Positions 18,677 to 28,415 are shown, counted from the first letter of the stretch. The stretch: DNA of 64,000 nucleotides from Isosphaera pallida ATCC 43644 (GCF_000186345.1 NC_014962.1:2818450-2882449), one strand, 5' to 3'. The notes: a model not told the origin generated them from the sequence alone. Numbers and translations: made by a program.

Positions 18677-20128
18677 TCAGAAGCTGAGGCGAGTGGACCT
18701 GGTTTCCGACGACGTAGACACGTTCGAGTTGGCCTGGTCGTGTTGAGGAAGGGCCGTGTTGGCGGTCGCGTCGAGCTGACAAGGGTCACCTTGGCCGCTT
18801 TGAGTGGGGAGGGGGGAAGTGTCCGGTGTCGAGGCTGTGGAGCGCGAGGGACGACTGACGAGGATGCGATCGAGCCGCCGTCCCACCCGGGACGCGACCT
18901 GGAGGCGATGGCCATACCACTCGACCGTTTCTCCCACGTCGGGAAGTCGTCCCAGACGCGAAATGACCAAACCGCCAAGGGTGTGGAAGGGGTCGGTCCG
19001 GGTTTCTTTGGGCAAGGCCAAGAGGTTGCGCACCTCGTCGATGGGAGTCAGAGCGTCGATCGACCAGCCGTCGGGGTGAGGGGCAATCGCCGGCAGGCCC
19101 TCCTCGTCGTACTGCATCAGGTCACCCACCAGTTCCTCGAGCAGATTGCCTAGCGTGATGATGCCCTGGACCACGCCGAACTCGTCGAGGACCACTGCCA
19201 GATGCGCGCCGGTTTCGCGGAAACGCTCCAACACCTTGAGCGCGGGGAGTTCCCCATAGATTAGCAATGGCGATTCAATGAGGTTGTCGAGAGGGATCGC
19301 GTCGCCGGTCATCAATCCCGACATCAGAAGGTCTTTGGACTGGACCACGCCCACCAGGTTGTCCAGTGAGCCGCGCGCCACCAGGAACCGCGAGTGAGGC
19401 GAGGCGGCTAGTTTGGCTCGGATGGCCTCGGGCGGGTCGTTGATGTCGAACCAGCAAAGGTCGCCACGTGGGGTCATCATCTGGCGGGCGCGACGGTCTC
19501 CAAGGCGAAGCACCCGATGAATCAGTTTCTGTTCCGATTCTTCGATCACCCCGGCGCGGGTGCCTTCGTGAAGCAGGTGTCGGAAGTCCTCTTCGGTGAC
19601 GTTTTGTCGCGGAGGGTGGTGTTGTCCCAGCATCCGTAGGACCAGGCGGGTCGAGGCGCTTAGAACGACCACCAGCGGTTCGCCGAACCGGGCGAGCAAG
19701 CCTAGGGTGGGGGCGACCCGCACGGCGATCGCTTCGGGGTGTCCCAGCGCCAGGCGTTTAGGCACCAGTTCGCCCAGCACCAAGGTGGCGAAGGTGATTC
19801 CCAGCACCACCATGCTCAAGGCGATCATGTCAGATCGTTGGGCCAGCGGGGACCAGGGAATTTGGCTCAGCCACCCGGCTAGGGTTTCGGCCAACGCCGC
19901 GCCGCCGAAGACCCCAGCGACGGTCCCCACCAGGGTGATGCCAATTTGAATGGTGGACAGCAAAATGTCAGGGGTTTCGGCCAATTCTAAGGCGCGCTGC
20001 GCCCCGGCGTGGCCTTGTTCGGCATGTTCCCGCAACCGCGATCGCTTCGCCGAGACCACCGCCAGTTCCGACATCGCAAGGAACCCATTGATCCCAATCA
20101 GGGTCGCCACGATCAGGAGTTCGACCAT
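18677..20128 (-). CDS. CNNM/CorC (HlyC) family membrane protein
   Basis: A 483-aa member of the CNNM/CorC family, whose characterised members export or transport Mg2+; older names call it a hemolysin. The N-terminal CNNM domain (about 1-190) begins with membrane spans and the LAMSELAVVSAKRSRL segment. Two CBS domains follow at about 205-325 (RQMMTPRGDLCW, LVGVVQSKDLLM, VVLDEFGVVQGIITLGNLLEELVGD), and a CorC_HlyC C-terminal domain at about 340-425. The final ~55 residues are a polar Ser/Thr-rich tail. The open frame continues to 20365, but ATG 20128 starts at the first span and has GGGAGG 11 bases upstream. Monocistronic by spacing. Confidence 0.9.
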   Translation of the reverse strand: MVELLIVATLIGINGFLAMSELAVVSAKRSRLREHAEQGHAGAQRALELAETPDILLSTIQIGITLVGTVAGVFGGAALAETLAGWLSQIPWSPLAQRSDMIALSMVVLGITFATLVLGELVPKRLALGHPEAIAVRVAPTLGLLARFGEPLVVVLSASTRLVLRMLGQHHPPRQNVTEEDFRHLLHEGTRAGVIEESEQKLIHRVLRLGDRRARQMMTPRGDLCWFDINDPPEAIRAKLAASPHSRFLVARGSLDNLVGVVQSKDLLMSGLMTGDAIPLDNLIESPLLIYGELPALKVLERFRETGAHLAVVLDEFGVVQGIITLGNLLEELVGDLMQYDEEGLPAIAPHPDGWSIDALTPIDEVRNLLALPKETRTDPFHTLGGLVISRLGRLPDVGETVEWYGHRLQVASRVGRRLDRILVSRPSRSTASTPDTSPLPTQSGQGDPCQLDATANTALPQHDQANSNVSTSSETRSTRLSF

Positions 20129-20377
20129 CTTGGATACGGCCTCCCAGGTTGGGGAAACCGAGCGCGGGGGAGAGGAGAGTCCTGAGCGAAAGGGAACGGC
20201 GGCCAAGAAGTCCGCAACAGGGGGATCGCCCCGCGTCCGATGGAAACCCAACCCGGAGCGATCCTGAGCGCTGCTTTGGGTCATCCTGGAAGGGACCCGC
20301 CCGCCAGAGTGGGACTCTGTCGGCGGCAGTCTCCCCCTGGTGGGCGGTTCGTTGCGTGGTTCCAAAACAACCCAGAC

Positions 20378-22294
20378 TCATTCGCCTGGCGTCGCAGCCG
20401 ATTCGGCCGCACGGGTCTCCGCCAAAGTCGAGGAGGCAGAGGAAGTCTCGTTCCTGCTCCGATCGCTAGGAGGAGGAATATAGTCCCCCTTGAGGTAGCG
20501 GATGATCATGACAAGATCCGAGTTGGTCAACTGATCCGGCGGGAAGGCCGGCATGTTGGGAACCTCGGTGTCCTGGTCGCCACCGTAAAGATAACCATAT
20601 TTATCGGTGGCATGCGGCTTGCGGATCATGCGGCTGGTCCAGCGGGGCGAGCCCCAGGCGAACAGATCGGGGGCGTCTTGTTCGCCGCCCTCGGTGATCC
20701 CGTCGGCCCCGCCGGTCAGGTGACATCGTCCGCAGTCGTTGATATAATGTTCCATGCCGGGATAGCGTTCCATGAAGGCGTCGTCCAGGCTCTCGGCCCA
20801 TTCCGCGGGGGTGACGTCTTCGGGGATGGCGGCGAAGGTGGCCACGAAGTCGGCGACGAGCTTGATTTGGTCGGCGGTCAACTTGGTGGTTTGTTTCCAG
20901 GTGGTCATGCCGGAGCATTGGGGCACCTTGCCGAAATAGCGGTCGGAGCTGGGATCGGCCAGCAGGCCGTCGAGCCAGGCGCGGGTGCCGTAGCCGTCGA
21001 GGTCGGCGGCGGTTTGGGGACTCATCGACCGTTGGCCGTCGAGTTCGACGACTTGACCTTCGCCGTTGAAGTAGTGGCAGGATTGGCACTTCTGGGCGAA
21101 GACGGCCTGACCGCGGGTGTATGGGTCGCGTGCTAGGATGTAGTTGGCACCGTCAGGCGGCACGCCGGCTTCGGGATGGCTGGCCAGTTGCAAGGCGCGG
21201 AGGCGTTCGCGGTCGGCCTTGGCGCGGGAGGCGAGAAAGTCGGGGTTGCGGTTATCTTCCAGCACGGCGGCCACTGTGAGGTAGATCGCTGCGCCAAGCA
21301 ACGCGAAGACCGAGCCGCAAGCGACGAAGTGGGCCAGGCGGTTGGGCATGATCCGATCGAGCAACGGCAGCACCGCCAGCAGACCCACGATCGCGCCGGG
21401 AACCACCACCGTGCCCAGCACCTCGTTTTCGCCCGCAAAGATCGGGTATTTGAGCATTTGGAACAGCGAGAGGAAATACCACTCGGGACGCGCTGGGTAG
21501 TCGCTGGAGGAGGGGTCGGCGGGAGCATCGAGGTTGGCTCCGCCTTCCCAAACGGTAAGGCCGACTAGCGTGAACAGCACCAGTGAGGCGGCCACGGTGT
21601 CGTAAAAGACCTGTTTGGGCCAGAATCCCTCGACGATCCCTTTGGTGTCCTTGGGGTGGGTCACACCGTGTTTGCGGAACAACGCGACATGGATCACGAC
21701 CGCCAAGGCCAGCAGCGCTGGCAACACGACCACATGAAGTGCGTAGAACCGCGTGAGGGTGTGGTTGCCGTAATCCGAGCCGCCGACAACCACCTGTTGA
21801 ATCGACGAGCCCACCAGCGGCACCGATCCCATGATGTTGGTGGCCACCTTGGTGGCCCAGTAGCCTTTTTGGTCCCAGGGCAACAGGTAGCCGGTGAGAC
21901 CCAGCGCGACGGTAAAAAATGCCAGGATCAAGCCGAACCACCAGTTGACTTCGCGGGGGGCGCGATAGGCTCCGGCCAGAAGCACCTGGAGCATGTGCAG
22001 CGCCAGTAGCACGATCATCGCTTGTGAGCCGAAGTGGTGGACACCTCGGATCAACCAGCCGAAGGTCATGACGTCGTTGATGTAATAAACGCTGCCCCAG
22101 GCCGTTGTGGAGGAGGGGGCGTAGGCAGTCATTAACAACGCGCCGGTGACTACTTGGATGGCGAAGGTGGCCGTCAGCGCCGAGCCGAAGACATACTTCC
22201 ACTTCGCGCCACCGGGGATCGGCTCTTCGAGCGCCTCGTGGACCACCTGGCGATAACCGGTTCGGTTATCCAGCCAGTCGAGCAGTTTTGTCAT
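20378..22294 (-). CDS. Cytochrome b fused to a di-haem cytochrome c (bc complex)
   Basis: Core of a quinol:cytochrome c oxidoreductase. The first ~370 residues of the 638-aa protein are an entire cytochrome b: RQVVHEALEEPIP at the start, membrane spans with haem-ligand histidines (VHHFGSQ, LHMLQ, LHVVVLPAL, VIHVALF) and a PEWYFL quinol-site motif. The remaining ~240 residues form a c-type domain with two haem motifs, CQSCH at 403 and CGRCH at 521, and methionines that could be axial ligands (VPNMPAFP). It follows the Rieske gene by four bases, so the two are one operon. ATG 22294 removes a spurious 52-residue leader. The fusion replaces a separate cytochrome c1, a form known in some Gram-positives and suggested for planctomycetes. 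Confidence 0.92.
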   Translation of the reverse strand: MTKLLDWLDNRTGYRQVVHEALEEPIPGGAKWKYVFGSALTATFAIQVVTGALLMTAYAPSSTTAWGSVYYINDVMTFGWLIRGVHHFGSQAMIVLLALHMLQVLLAGAYRAPREVNWWFGLILAFFTVALGLTGYLLPWDQKGYWATKVATNIMGSVPLVGSSIQQVVVGGSDYGNHTLTRFYALHVVVLPALLALAVVIHVALFRKHGVTHPKDTKGIVEGFWPKQVFYDTVAASLVLFTLVGLTVWEGGANLDAPADPSSSDYPARPEWYFLSLFQMLKYPIFAGENEVLGTVVVPGAIVGLLAVLPLLDRIMPNRLAHFVACGSVFALLGAAIYLTVAAVLEDNRNPDFLASRAKADRERLRALQLASHPEAGVPPDGANYILARDPYTRGQAVFAQKCQSCHYFNGEGQVVELDGQRSMSPQTAADLDGYGTRAWLDGLLADPSSDRYFGKVPQCSGMTTWKQTTKLTADQIKLVADFVATFAAIPEDVTPAEWAESLDDAFMERYPGMEHYINDCGRCHLTGGADGITEGGEQDAPDLFAWGSPRWTSRMIRKPHATDKYGYLYGGDQDTEVPNMPAFPPDQLTNSDLVMIIRYLKGDYIPPPSDRSRNETSSASSTLAETRAAESAATPGE

Positions 22295-22298
22295 AAAA

Positions 22299-22889
22299 TT
22301 AGACCTGCACCTTGTCATGGATGCCCGAGCGGAAGCGGACGAATTTGACTCGGATGACGGGGTCCTCCCCTTCCAGAGGGGCGACCTCCAACTCATCCAG
22401 TCCTCGGGGCGGAATGGAGTTGGTGGGCTGGCCGTCCAGGCCGAATCCACTATTGTGGCAGGGACAAAGGAATGCTTGACCGCCGGGCGCGAGATTCACC
22501 GCGCAACCCAAGTGGGGACATTCCGCCGAGTAAGCGGTGACCTGGCGTGTGGTCTTGCCTTGGCCCTCCTCCTCGTCGCGGCGGATCAGCCAAACGGCTC
22601 CCACCGGTTCAGGCGGAAAGCTCATCCAGGCGTCGGTGCGGCTGAGGATGACTGGGAAGACCCGGGGCGTGTTGGGTTTGAGATCGCTCCAACGCGCTAG
22701 GCTCACGAAGTCATCCAACCCGCCGGCCTTCTGGTCCGCCTCGCCGCCCGATTCAGCCGAGGCGTCAGCCTTGCCCCACTTGCGCACGAGAGGGTCGAGC
22801 AGGTAGCCGACCCCAGGAATCGCCAACATCAGGGTGAATAAACCACCCAACCCAATGGTTCCCAAAATGTGAAACGTCCGTCGAGTCAT
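22299..22889 (-). CDS. Rieske [2Fe-2S] protein of the bc complex
   Basis: Electron acceptor from quinol in the bc complex encoded with the downstream cytochrome b/c fusion. The 196-aa protein has a single N-terminal membrane span (about 8-30) that anchors the domain in the membrane, and both cluster boxes: CPHLGC (ligands Cys124 and His126, disulfide Cys129) and CPCHNSGF (ligands Cys142 and His145, disulfide Cys144). ATG 22889 begins just before the membrane span with a short MTRRTF basic start; the longer frame to 23048 is rejected. The downstream gene starts four bases after its stop. Confidence 0.93.
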   Translation of the reverse strand: MTRRTFHILGTIGLGGLFTLMLAIPGVGYLLDPLVRKWGKADASAESGGEADQKAGGLDDFVSLARWSDLKPNTPRVFPVILSRTDAWMSFPPEPVGAVWLIRRDEEEGQGKTTRQVTAYSAECPHLGCAVNLAPGGQAFLCPCHNSGFGLDGQPTNSIPPRGLDELEVAPLEGEDPVIRVKFVRFRSGIHDKVQV

Positions 22890-23183
22890 TGTCGCGGGTC
22901 TCGTCTTCTCATGGCAGAACGACCAAGCCGCGCCGGTTGGGGGCGGTCTGACAGCGGGGTGAACCGAAGTTCGAGCAGGTGGGCGGGGAGAAGCCAACGT
23001 GAAGCAATGGGGCGCGGTTATTCTATCCCCGACCCCACTCACCCGCAACCGTTTACAGAAAGGTGGAGCGTTGAGGAGGTGGAGGCCGGCGACCGTGGCA
23101 GCAAATCGATCTTCAATTCATCCCAATCGAAACGAGTCAAATGAGGTGAACGTGAGGAGACGGTCGCGTTGAATTCATCCGTC

Positions 23184-23510
23184 CTACGAGCCGCCTTTTT
23201 CGGGGCGTTCGAACCGGAACAAAAATTGCGCAATGGCCACCTCGTCGCCGTGGTGGAGTTGGGCTTCACGGACTCGTTGGCCATTGAGATACACGCCGTG
23301 GCGACTCTCCAGGTCGCGGATCAACCAATCCTGGTTCACATGAATGAAGCAGCAATGTCGCCGGGAGATGGTGGCGAATCCCAAGGTTAGGTCGCAGCCG
23401 TGCGTCCGTCCCACTAAGTTAACTGGAAGCCGAAGTGGGAGTTCAGGCAGGCTGACGGGGTTGCGCCCCAGAGGAACCAACCGGGCGACGGACTGAGCGG
23501 GCAATGCCAT
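23184..23510 (-). CDS. Single FHA-domain protein
   Basis: A 108-aa protein that is nearly all forkhead-associated domain, a phosphothreonine-peptide reader. The FHA signature is complete: GRTHGCDL, the ISRRH phosphate-binding block and a GVYLNGQRV motif near the end (the usual xxNGxxV). No other domain is present, so it would work as an adaptor. It is followed (upstream on the minus strand) by a second FHA protein 63 bases away, so the two are probably co-transcribed. A start at 23510 gives a complete beta-sandwich; no strong ribosome site was seen. Planctomycete genomes are rich in protein kinases; none is adjacent here. Confidence 0.82.
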   Translation of the reverse strand: MALPAQSVARLVPLGRNPVSLPELPLRLPVNLVGRTHGCDLTLGFATISRRHCCFIHVNQDWLIRDLESRHGVYLNGQRVREAQLHHGDEVAIAQFLFRFERPEKGGS

Positions 23511-23573
23511 GAGGTCGGTATCGTCAGGATAGTCGGACGTTCCCCCTTGAGGCTGGGACGAATCCGCGGGAGC

Positions 23574-24392
23574 TCAGACACGCGGGAGGCTTCTCGAGTC
23601 GGGTAGGCCGCCTGAGGAAGGATGTGGGGCCAAGACGTCTTTGGAAAACCCGTTGGAGTCGGACGATCGTGGAGCGCCACCTTCAATTCGATGGTCGTGC
23701 CCGAGGGGAGGAGCGATCTCAACGGAAAGCGAGATGCGGTTTGCGAGGTCGTCTCCCAGAATCTGTTGAATCAAGAGGGTAAGCAGACGAGTGATGGTTT
23801 CGGGAGTCGGGTCACTCTGCTCGACCCAGCCCATTCCTTCGAGCAAATCGTTTTTGAAGTCGTCCGGCAAGTTCAACTTCGCCAACGCCTGTTTGAAGTC
23901 GATCGAGGAGGTTTGCGCCAAATTCGAAGGCCCGCTGTGGACTGGGTCTGGGGCGGGGGCTGACTTGACCGCTGGAGACTCAGGCTGGTGAGACGCCAAC
24001 AGACTGGGCTGAGCCGCTTGGGCTGCGGCTAGGGTCCGGGAGTCGCCAGCGCGCCCTCGATGGACTGGGGAGTTTTGGTTATGATCCAAGGGCGCTGAGG
24101 ACGATTTGGAATCCAGTTGAAAGCGGAACTTCAAATGAGCAATGGTGAGTTCGTCGCCGTCGCGCAATCTGCCCGAATCGACTCGCTGACCGTTGATTCG
24201 GATGCCGTTGGTCGAACCAAGATCCCGGACGATCACCTGGTCGTTGTCATAGGCGACGCAACAATGACGTCGCGAGATTCGGGGCGAATCCAACCGGGCT
24301 TCGCACGTGGGGTGTCGCCCTACAATAATCATGGGGCGATCTAGCAGGATCACATGCGACTCGTCATCCTGGGAGATTAGGCGCGGGACCAT
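23574..24392 (-). CDS. FHA-domain protein with linker and C-terminal helical region
   Basis: A 272-aa protein. The N-terminal FHA domain (about 5-95) has GRHPTCEA, SRISRRHCC, GSTNGIRINGQRV. A Ser/Pro-rich linker follows (about 100-160), then a helical segment around 165-220 (FKQALAKLNLPDDFKNDLLEGMGWVEQ, with a LLTLLIQQIL helix after it). The C-terminal part is not recognised. ATG 24392 has GGAGG seven bases upstream and starts the FHA fold directly; the frame to 24545 is not needed. With the next FHA gene it forms a likely two-gene unit for phospho-dependent signalling. A helical tail like this is reminiscent of planctomycete 'type VI-like' FHA proteins, but I cannot assign it. Confidence 0.78.
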   Translation of the reverse strand: MVPRLISQDDESHVILLDRPMIIVGRHPTCEARLDSPRISRRHCCVAYDNDQVIVRDLGSTNGIRINGQRVDSGRLRDGDELTIAHLKFRFQLDSKSSSAPLDHNQNSPVHRGRAGDSRTLAAAQAAQPSLLASHQPESPAVKSAPAPDPVHSGPSNLAQTSSIDFKQALAKLNLPDDFKNDLLEGMGWVEQSDPTPETITRLLTLLIQQILGDDLANRISLSVEIAPPLGHDHRIEGGAPRSSDSNGFSKDVLAPHPSSGGLPDSRSLPRV

Positions 24393-24820
24393 GAGGCGTC
24401 CTCCACCATTAGCGTTGGAAATGGTTGGGCTCGACCGCGTGAACGGATAAGACAGGACAGCCAGGACCAAATCGCGGCCCCGCGGTCGTCGGGGTGGGCG
24501 ATGGTGGAGGGGGAGAAGGGTGATTGGTCGGGGTGAGGGTTCCAACGCCCCCCAACGTCACACGCGGAACTGGAACCTTGAGATGGCATTGAGGGGAAAG
24601 GGCTCAACCGGAAACGAATCATTCCAAGCATACCTTAGTCCGCGGTTCAACCAGCTGGGGAACGCTCTTTATCAACACAACAACCTGCGCGACGCCGCCG
24701 AAACCGATCGGAGAACCAAGCTCGCTAGGACATCGTAAACCGAGTCAACCAGGGTTGACAAGGAGCGGACCCTCCATCAACTCAACCACGATTTGGTTTG
24801 GCGTGTTCCTCGACAAGAGA
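24393..24820. other. Intergenic region upstream of FHA genes
   Basis: About 428 bases between the FHA protein start (minus) and the stop of the epimerase gene (minus). Presumably holds the FHA promoter and the epimerase terminator. No T-tailed hairpin or consensus promoter was recognised. Confidence 0.4.
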
Positions 24821-25885
24821 TCATTCTGTTGAAGAGGAAGCCAAGTCACCGGCTTCGCGTAGCCAAGCGATGGCGTCGCGTAGCGAGTTTTCCAGGGGAC
24901 GCGGTTGGAGGCCCAAGATGCGGTGGGTGAGCGACGGATCGAACCGTGCCGGACGACGCGCCAAGCGGACTCCAGTCAGCGAGGCTTGCGGAGGGCCGCC
25001 GCCCAGATGGTCGGCACGCCATTCCTCCCAAGCCGCAAACAGCAAAGCGATTCCCGAAGGCACACGCAATCGAGGCGCAGCGACTCCGGAGAGTGACGTA
25101 AGCATGACCATCAGTTGGCTCATCGTCAAGTTCCAACCGGCCAAAAGATGACGATGACCTGGTTCGCCGCGCTCGGCGGCCCGGATCATCCCGAGCGCCG
25201 CGTCCCGGGGATCGATCACGTTGAGCGTCCACTCCATCCAGGCGGGCAACCGTCCCGAAAGGAAATCGCGGATCAATCGCGTCGGCGGAGAAAGGTTGCG
25301 GTCCCCCGGACCTATCGGCATGGTGGGATTGACGATCCAGACTGGAGCGCCTTGACGGTGTGCCTCGAAGGCGGCCAGTTCGGCCCGCAGTTTGGAGAGA
25401 CAGTAAGGGCCGACCGCGTCCGACTCCGTAACCACCGTCGCCTCGTCGATCATCTGGTAGGCTCGACCACGACCATGATGGCGACGCCGGGTCAAGATGC
25501 TTTCGGTGCTGACGTGGATGATCCGCTTGGCTCCGACTCGGCGGGCCTGATCCAGCACGTGCCGGGTTCCCTGGTGGTTGACCGCCTCGAATTCCCGCTT
25601 GTCTCGCGCCCAGAGGTTGGGGTTGGCCGCGAGATGAAAGACGGTGTCGGCTCCCCGCAAGGCCTGGCCTACCGCTTCGGGGTCGCGGATGTCGGCCCGA
25701 ATCACCTCCACCTGGTTGGGAAGGTGATCGACCGCCGCGCCGGGGCGCTCCACCACTCGGATCGTCTCGCCCCGCGCCTGGAGAAGCTCGACCAGATGAC
25801 TGCCCAGAAACCCCGCGCCGCCGGTGACCACGGTGAGACCACCGAAGGGGCAGCCCAGCTCCTCGCGTCGGAAGCCCGCAACCAT
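24821..25885 (-). CDS. NAD-dependent epimerase/dehydratase (extended SDR, HpnA-like)
   Basis: A 354-aa extended short-chain dehydrogenase. The Rossmann start has TGGAGFLGSHL (GxxGxxG), the active-site pair is YCLSK (Tyr and Lys of YxxxK), and a Ser in STESI lies upstream. Such enzymes modify nucleotide sugars or, in the HpnA branch, act in hopanoid or lipid metabolism. No other hopanoid gene is visible, so the substrate is open. ATG 25885 starts the fold; the frame to 26077 would overlap the end of the upstream gene by 118 bases and is rejected. The gene follows a membrane glycosyltransferase-like gene by 74 bases on the same strand, so both may work on surface glycans. Confidence 0.85.
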   Translation of the reverse strand: MVAGFRREELGCPFGGLTVVTGGAGFLGSHLVELLQARGETIRVVERPGAAVDHLPNQVEVIRADIRDPEAVGQALRGADTVFHLAANPNLWARDKREFEAVNHQGTRHVLDQARRVGAKRIIHVSTESILTRRRHHGRGRAYQMIDEATVVTESDAVGPYCLSKLRAELAAFEAHRQGAPVWIVNPTMPIGPGDRNLSPPTRLIRDFLSGRLPAWMEWTLNVIDPRDAALGMIRAAERGEPGHRHLLAGWNLTMSQLMVMLTSLSGVAAPRLRVPSGIALLFAAWEEWRADHLGGGPPQASLTGVRLARRPARFDPSLTHRILGLQPRPLENSLRDAIAWLREAGDLASSSTE

Positions 25886-25959
25886 TGGTTCGCCGCGGTC
25901 GTTGACCTGCGATGGCCTCAGCGGCGGGGTTGGATCGCTGAGGGAGGACGACGAGGAAC

Positions 25960-28161
25960 TCAAGGCTTCGTCTCCGTGGGAAAAAGGTCGGGGGAGGAAT
26001 TCGATCGCACCTCGAACACCTCGACGCCGCGTCCGGGAACTCCCCGCAAACGTCGCAACCAGCCGGCTTGAACCCAACGCTCGAACAACTCAGGTGTGAC
26101 GTAGTCGGTGTAACCGTAGTTGCCCGGCGAGCGGTAGCGGGCGATTTCGTTCCAATCCACGAAGATGTGGGTGATTCCCCGGTCGCGGACCGCGCGGCCC
26201 GCCTCGACCGGGTCCAATCCGGCGGTCCAGACTTCGAGCGTTTCTCGATTGAACACGGTGTTGTAAACAACGGGCACGGTGAGATGAAACACCGCTGCCT
26301 CGCCCACCAACAGCGGACGCGCCTTGGGCGGCAGCGCTTCGGCAAACTCCACGAGTTCCTTGTCGAGCAGGCGGGGGATCGAATGCCGCAGATCGTCCAA
26401 CGGGGTGGTCCAGTTGGTTGGTCCGGTGAGGGGGGAGAGCGATTGAACCAGACCGACACTCATGCAAACCCCCAGGATCGCTACGCGGGCGATTTTCCAA
26501 ACCCGTTGACTCATCCCATTCCAACCCAGTCCCACTAGTACGGCCGCGGGCGCAAGCAACGGCAGCCAGAAACGGTCGAGACGGTGGGTCAGCAACCACC
26601 ATCCCGCGAACAACCAGACCAAAAACGCCGTGGCTACCGCGGCGTGACCGCGACGCCCTCGCGCCAACCAGGCCAGCGGAGCGAACGCCAGATACACCGG
26701 CGATTGCCAGTCCGAGCGTCCCGCCACATCAACCAACGCCCGGCCCAGTTCCGCCAGGGTGATCGGCTTGCGGCCGTGGGCGGCCCGCCATTTGGCGTCG
26801 AGGGTCTCGTCCCATTGATGGCTTCCAAACACGGCGTATCCCAATGGATACACCGGGTCGCCGGTTTCCACCGCGTTTTTGAGGAGCCAGGGACTCACTA
26901 CCAACGCCACCCCGAGGACGAAACCAACTAGGGATGCGGGGTGGCGTCGCGTGATTGCGGCGGCCGCGGCCGCCAGGCCAAAGGGAATCACCGCCGAGAT
27001 CAGGCCGGGATACTTGCAGGCCATCGCCCCACCAGCCAGCAGTCCCACCACGCTCCAGGCCCGTCCCCGCCCCTGGGAATCGGAGTCGTTCCAGGCCGTC
27101 ACCGCCGCTCCCAACGCTGCAGCGTGGAAGAAGCACAATGGACCCTCCACGTAGGGCAGCACCCCCATGCGGTAAATCCACGGGGTCGCCAAATAGGCTA
27201 ACGCCGCCGCGACCCCCGAACCCGTCCCCGCCCAACGCGCCGTGAGCCCCCCCACCGCCCAAGCCGCCATCACCGCGACCCCCGCCAGCGTCACTTGACC
27301 GGCCAGCGCTCCGACCGCCCAGTCGTCCAGCGCGTGCATCGCCAGCAGGTGCAGCATCTCCACCCCGAACGGCATCGAGGTGTAGACATTATGAGGCAAG
27401 AAGGCGATTCGCCCCCCAAGATAGAACTCCTTGGGGCCTTGCAGGTGATACTCCAATGCGTCGAAGTCAATAGTGGGGATCATCGCCCCGAGGAACATCG
27501 GCACGAGGAACGGCAAGGCAAACCCCAGAGGCCAAAGCGATCTCCAGGGAATCCGTTGGGACGCCGCGGAACGCCCCTCTTCAGAAGACGAACGCCACCC
27601 ACGGCGGGCAGTCAGGTTGGCCAGCGCTAACGCGCCAATCAGAACGCGGGCCGTGGTCGGCCCAAGCCAACCCCACCAACCCAGTCCCAAAACCACCGCG
27701 CCTAGGGTCGCGGCCCCGATCCCGAAGCGGATCGGTGGACCGAGCCCCGGCCCCCAAACCCGGGCGAACCGGCAATCGGGGTCCAGAAGTCGTAAAATGA
27801 CCCCGCCCAGGCCAAAGATGGCCGCCAGAATCAATCCGGCGACGGCCAGGATGGCAACGCGGTCCCCCAGACGCCACCACTGGCTCAGTTCATCAAGCGC
27901 GGAACCCAGGATCGAGTCGGACCAATCCAGGTCGGGTGTCGGACCCGGCAAGGCAACCATCAACAGCAGACCGCGGCTGATCTGAGGCCCTTGGCCGTTT
28001 CTAGAGGCGTTGGGCAGCGGCTCCCGCAAGCACCAGATGAGCCAAATCACCTGACAGATCACCACTAGACCGACCCACCATCCCGTAAACCGTCCGGTTG
28101 GACTGGAAACCTGCGCGAGCGTCGGTGGTCGAACGGATGCGGGGGAGGCGTGGGGCGACAT
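25960..28161 (-). CDS. Multi-span membrane protein, GT39/PMT-like glycosyltransferase fold
   Basis: A 733-aa inner-membrane protein with about eleven or twelve hydrophobic segments and a C-terminal soluble domain of roughly 130 residues, the topology of GT-C enzymes that move sugars from polyprenyl phosphate. The loop IPTIDFDALEYHLQGPKEFYLGG has acidic residues at the place expected for a GT-C catalytic loop, with a following LPHNVYTSMPFG region seen in DUF-type relatives. ATG 28161 is preferred over TTG 28179; GAGGA lies about 11 bases upstream. Downstream are the epimerase gene and then the FHA genes. Sugar and acceptor are unknown. The GT-C call is by topology and short motif only. Confidence 0.68.
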   Translation of the reverse strand: MSPHASPASVRPPTLAQVSSPTGRFTGWWVGLVVICQVIWLIWCLREPLPNASRNGQGPQISRGLLLMVALPGPTPDLDWSDSILGSALDELSQWWRLGDRVAILAVAGLILAAIFGLGGVILRLLDPDCRFARVWGPGLGPPIRFGIGAATLGAVVLGLGWWGWLGPTTARVLIGALALANLTARRGWRSSSEEGRSAASQRIPWRSLWPLGFALPFLVPMFLGAMIPTIDFDALEYHLQGPKEFYLGGRIAFLPHNVYTSMPFGVEMLHLLAMHALDDWAVGALAGQVTLAGVAVMAAWAVGGLTARWAGTGSGVAAALAYLATPWIYRMGVLPYVEGPLCFFHAAALGAAVTAWNDSDSQGRGRAWSVVGLLAGGAMACKYPGLISAVIPFGLAAAAAAITRRHPASLVGFVLGVALVVSPWLLKNAVETGDPVYPLGYAVFGSHQWDETLDAKWRAAHGRKPITLAELGRALVDVAGRSDWQSPVYLAFAPLAWLARGRRGHAAVATAFLVWLFAGWWLLTHRLDRFWLPLLAPAAVLVGLGWNGMSQRVWKIARVAILGVCMSVGLVQSLSPLTGPTNWTTPLDDLRHSIPRLLDKELVEFAEALPPKARPLLVGEAAVFHLTVPVVYNTVFNRETLEVWTAGLDPVEAGRAVRDRGITHIFVDWNEIARYRSPGNYGYTDYVTPELFERWVQAGWLRRLRGVPGRGVEVFEVRSNSSPDLFPTETKP

Positions 28162-28370
28162 CGAGCCAAACGTCCTCAAGGTGGTGTTGACGACGTGTCA
28201 CGGGGCCGACCATCAATTCGACCAAGACGGGTCGTGGCGATCGCCCGCCGTCGATTCCTCAACGGGATCGTCGAAGACGCCGGGGAGTGGATCAGTGTAT
28301 CATTGTCTGCCTTTGATTCGGGAGAGGGAATTGGGATGACGCCGGAGACCCAGATCGCGCCGTTTCCATC

Positions 28371-28415
28371 AAAACCGCCCTCGTTCCCGCCACGAAGCGA
28401 CGGAAACGAGGGCGG
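28371..28415 (-). terminator. Rho-independent terminator for the repeat-rich secretory gene
   Basis: Left arm CCGCCCTCGTT at 28375-28385 pairs with AACGAGGGCGG at 28405-28415, an 11-bp GC-rich stem (two more G-C pairs possible). On the minus strand it is followed by TTTT (AAAA at 28371-28374). It lies 48 bases past the stop of the minus-strand gene at 28464, the right place and orientation. Confidence 0.85.
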
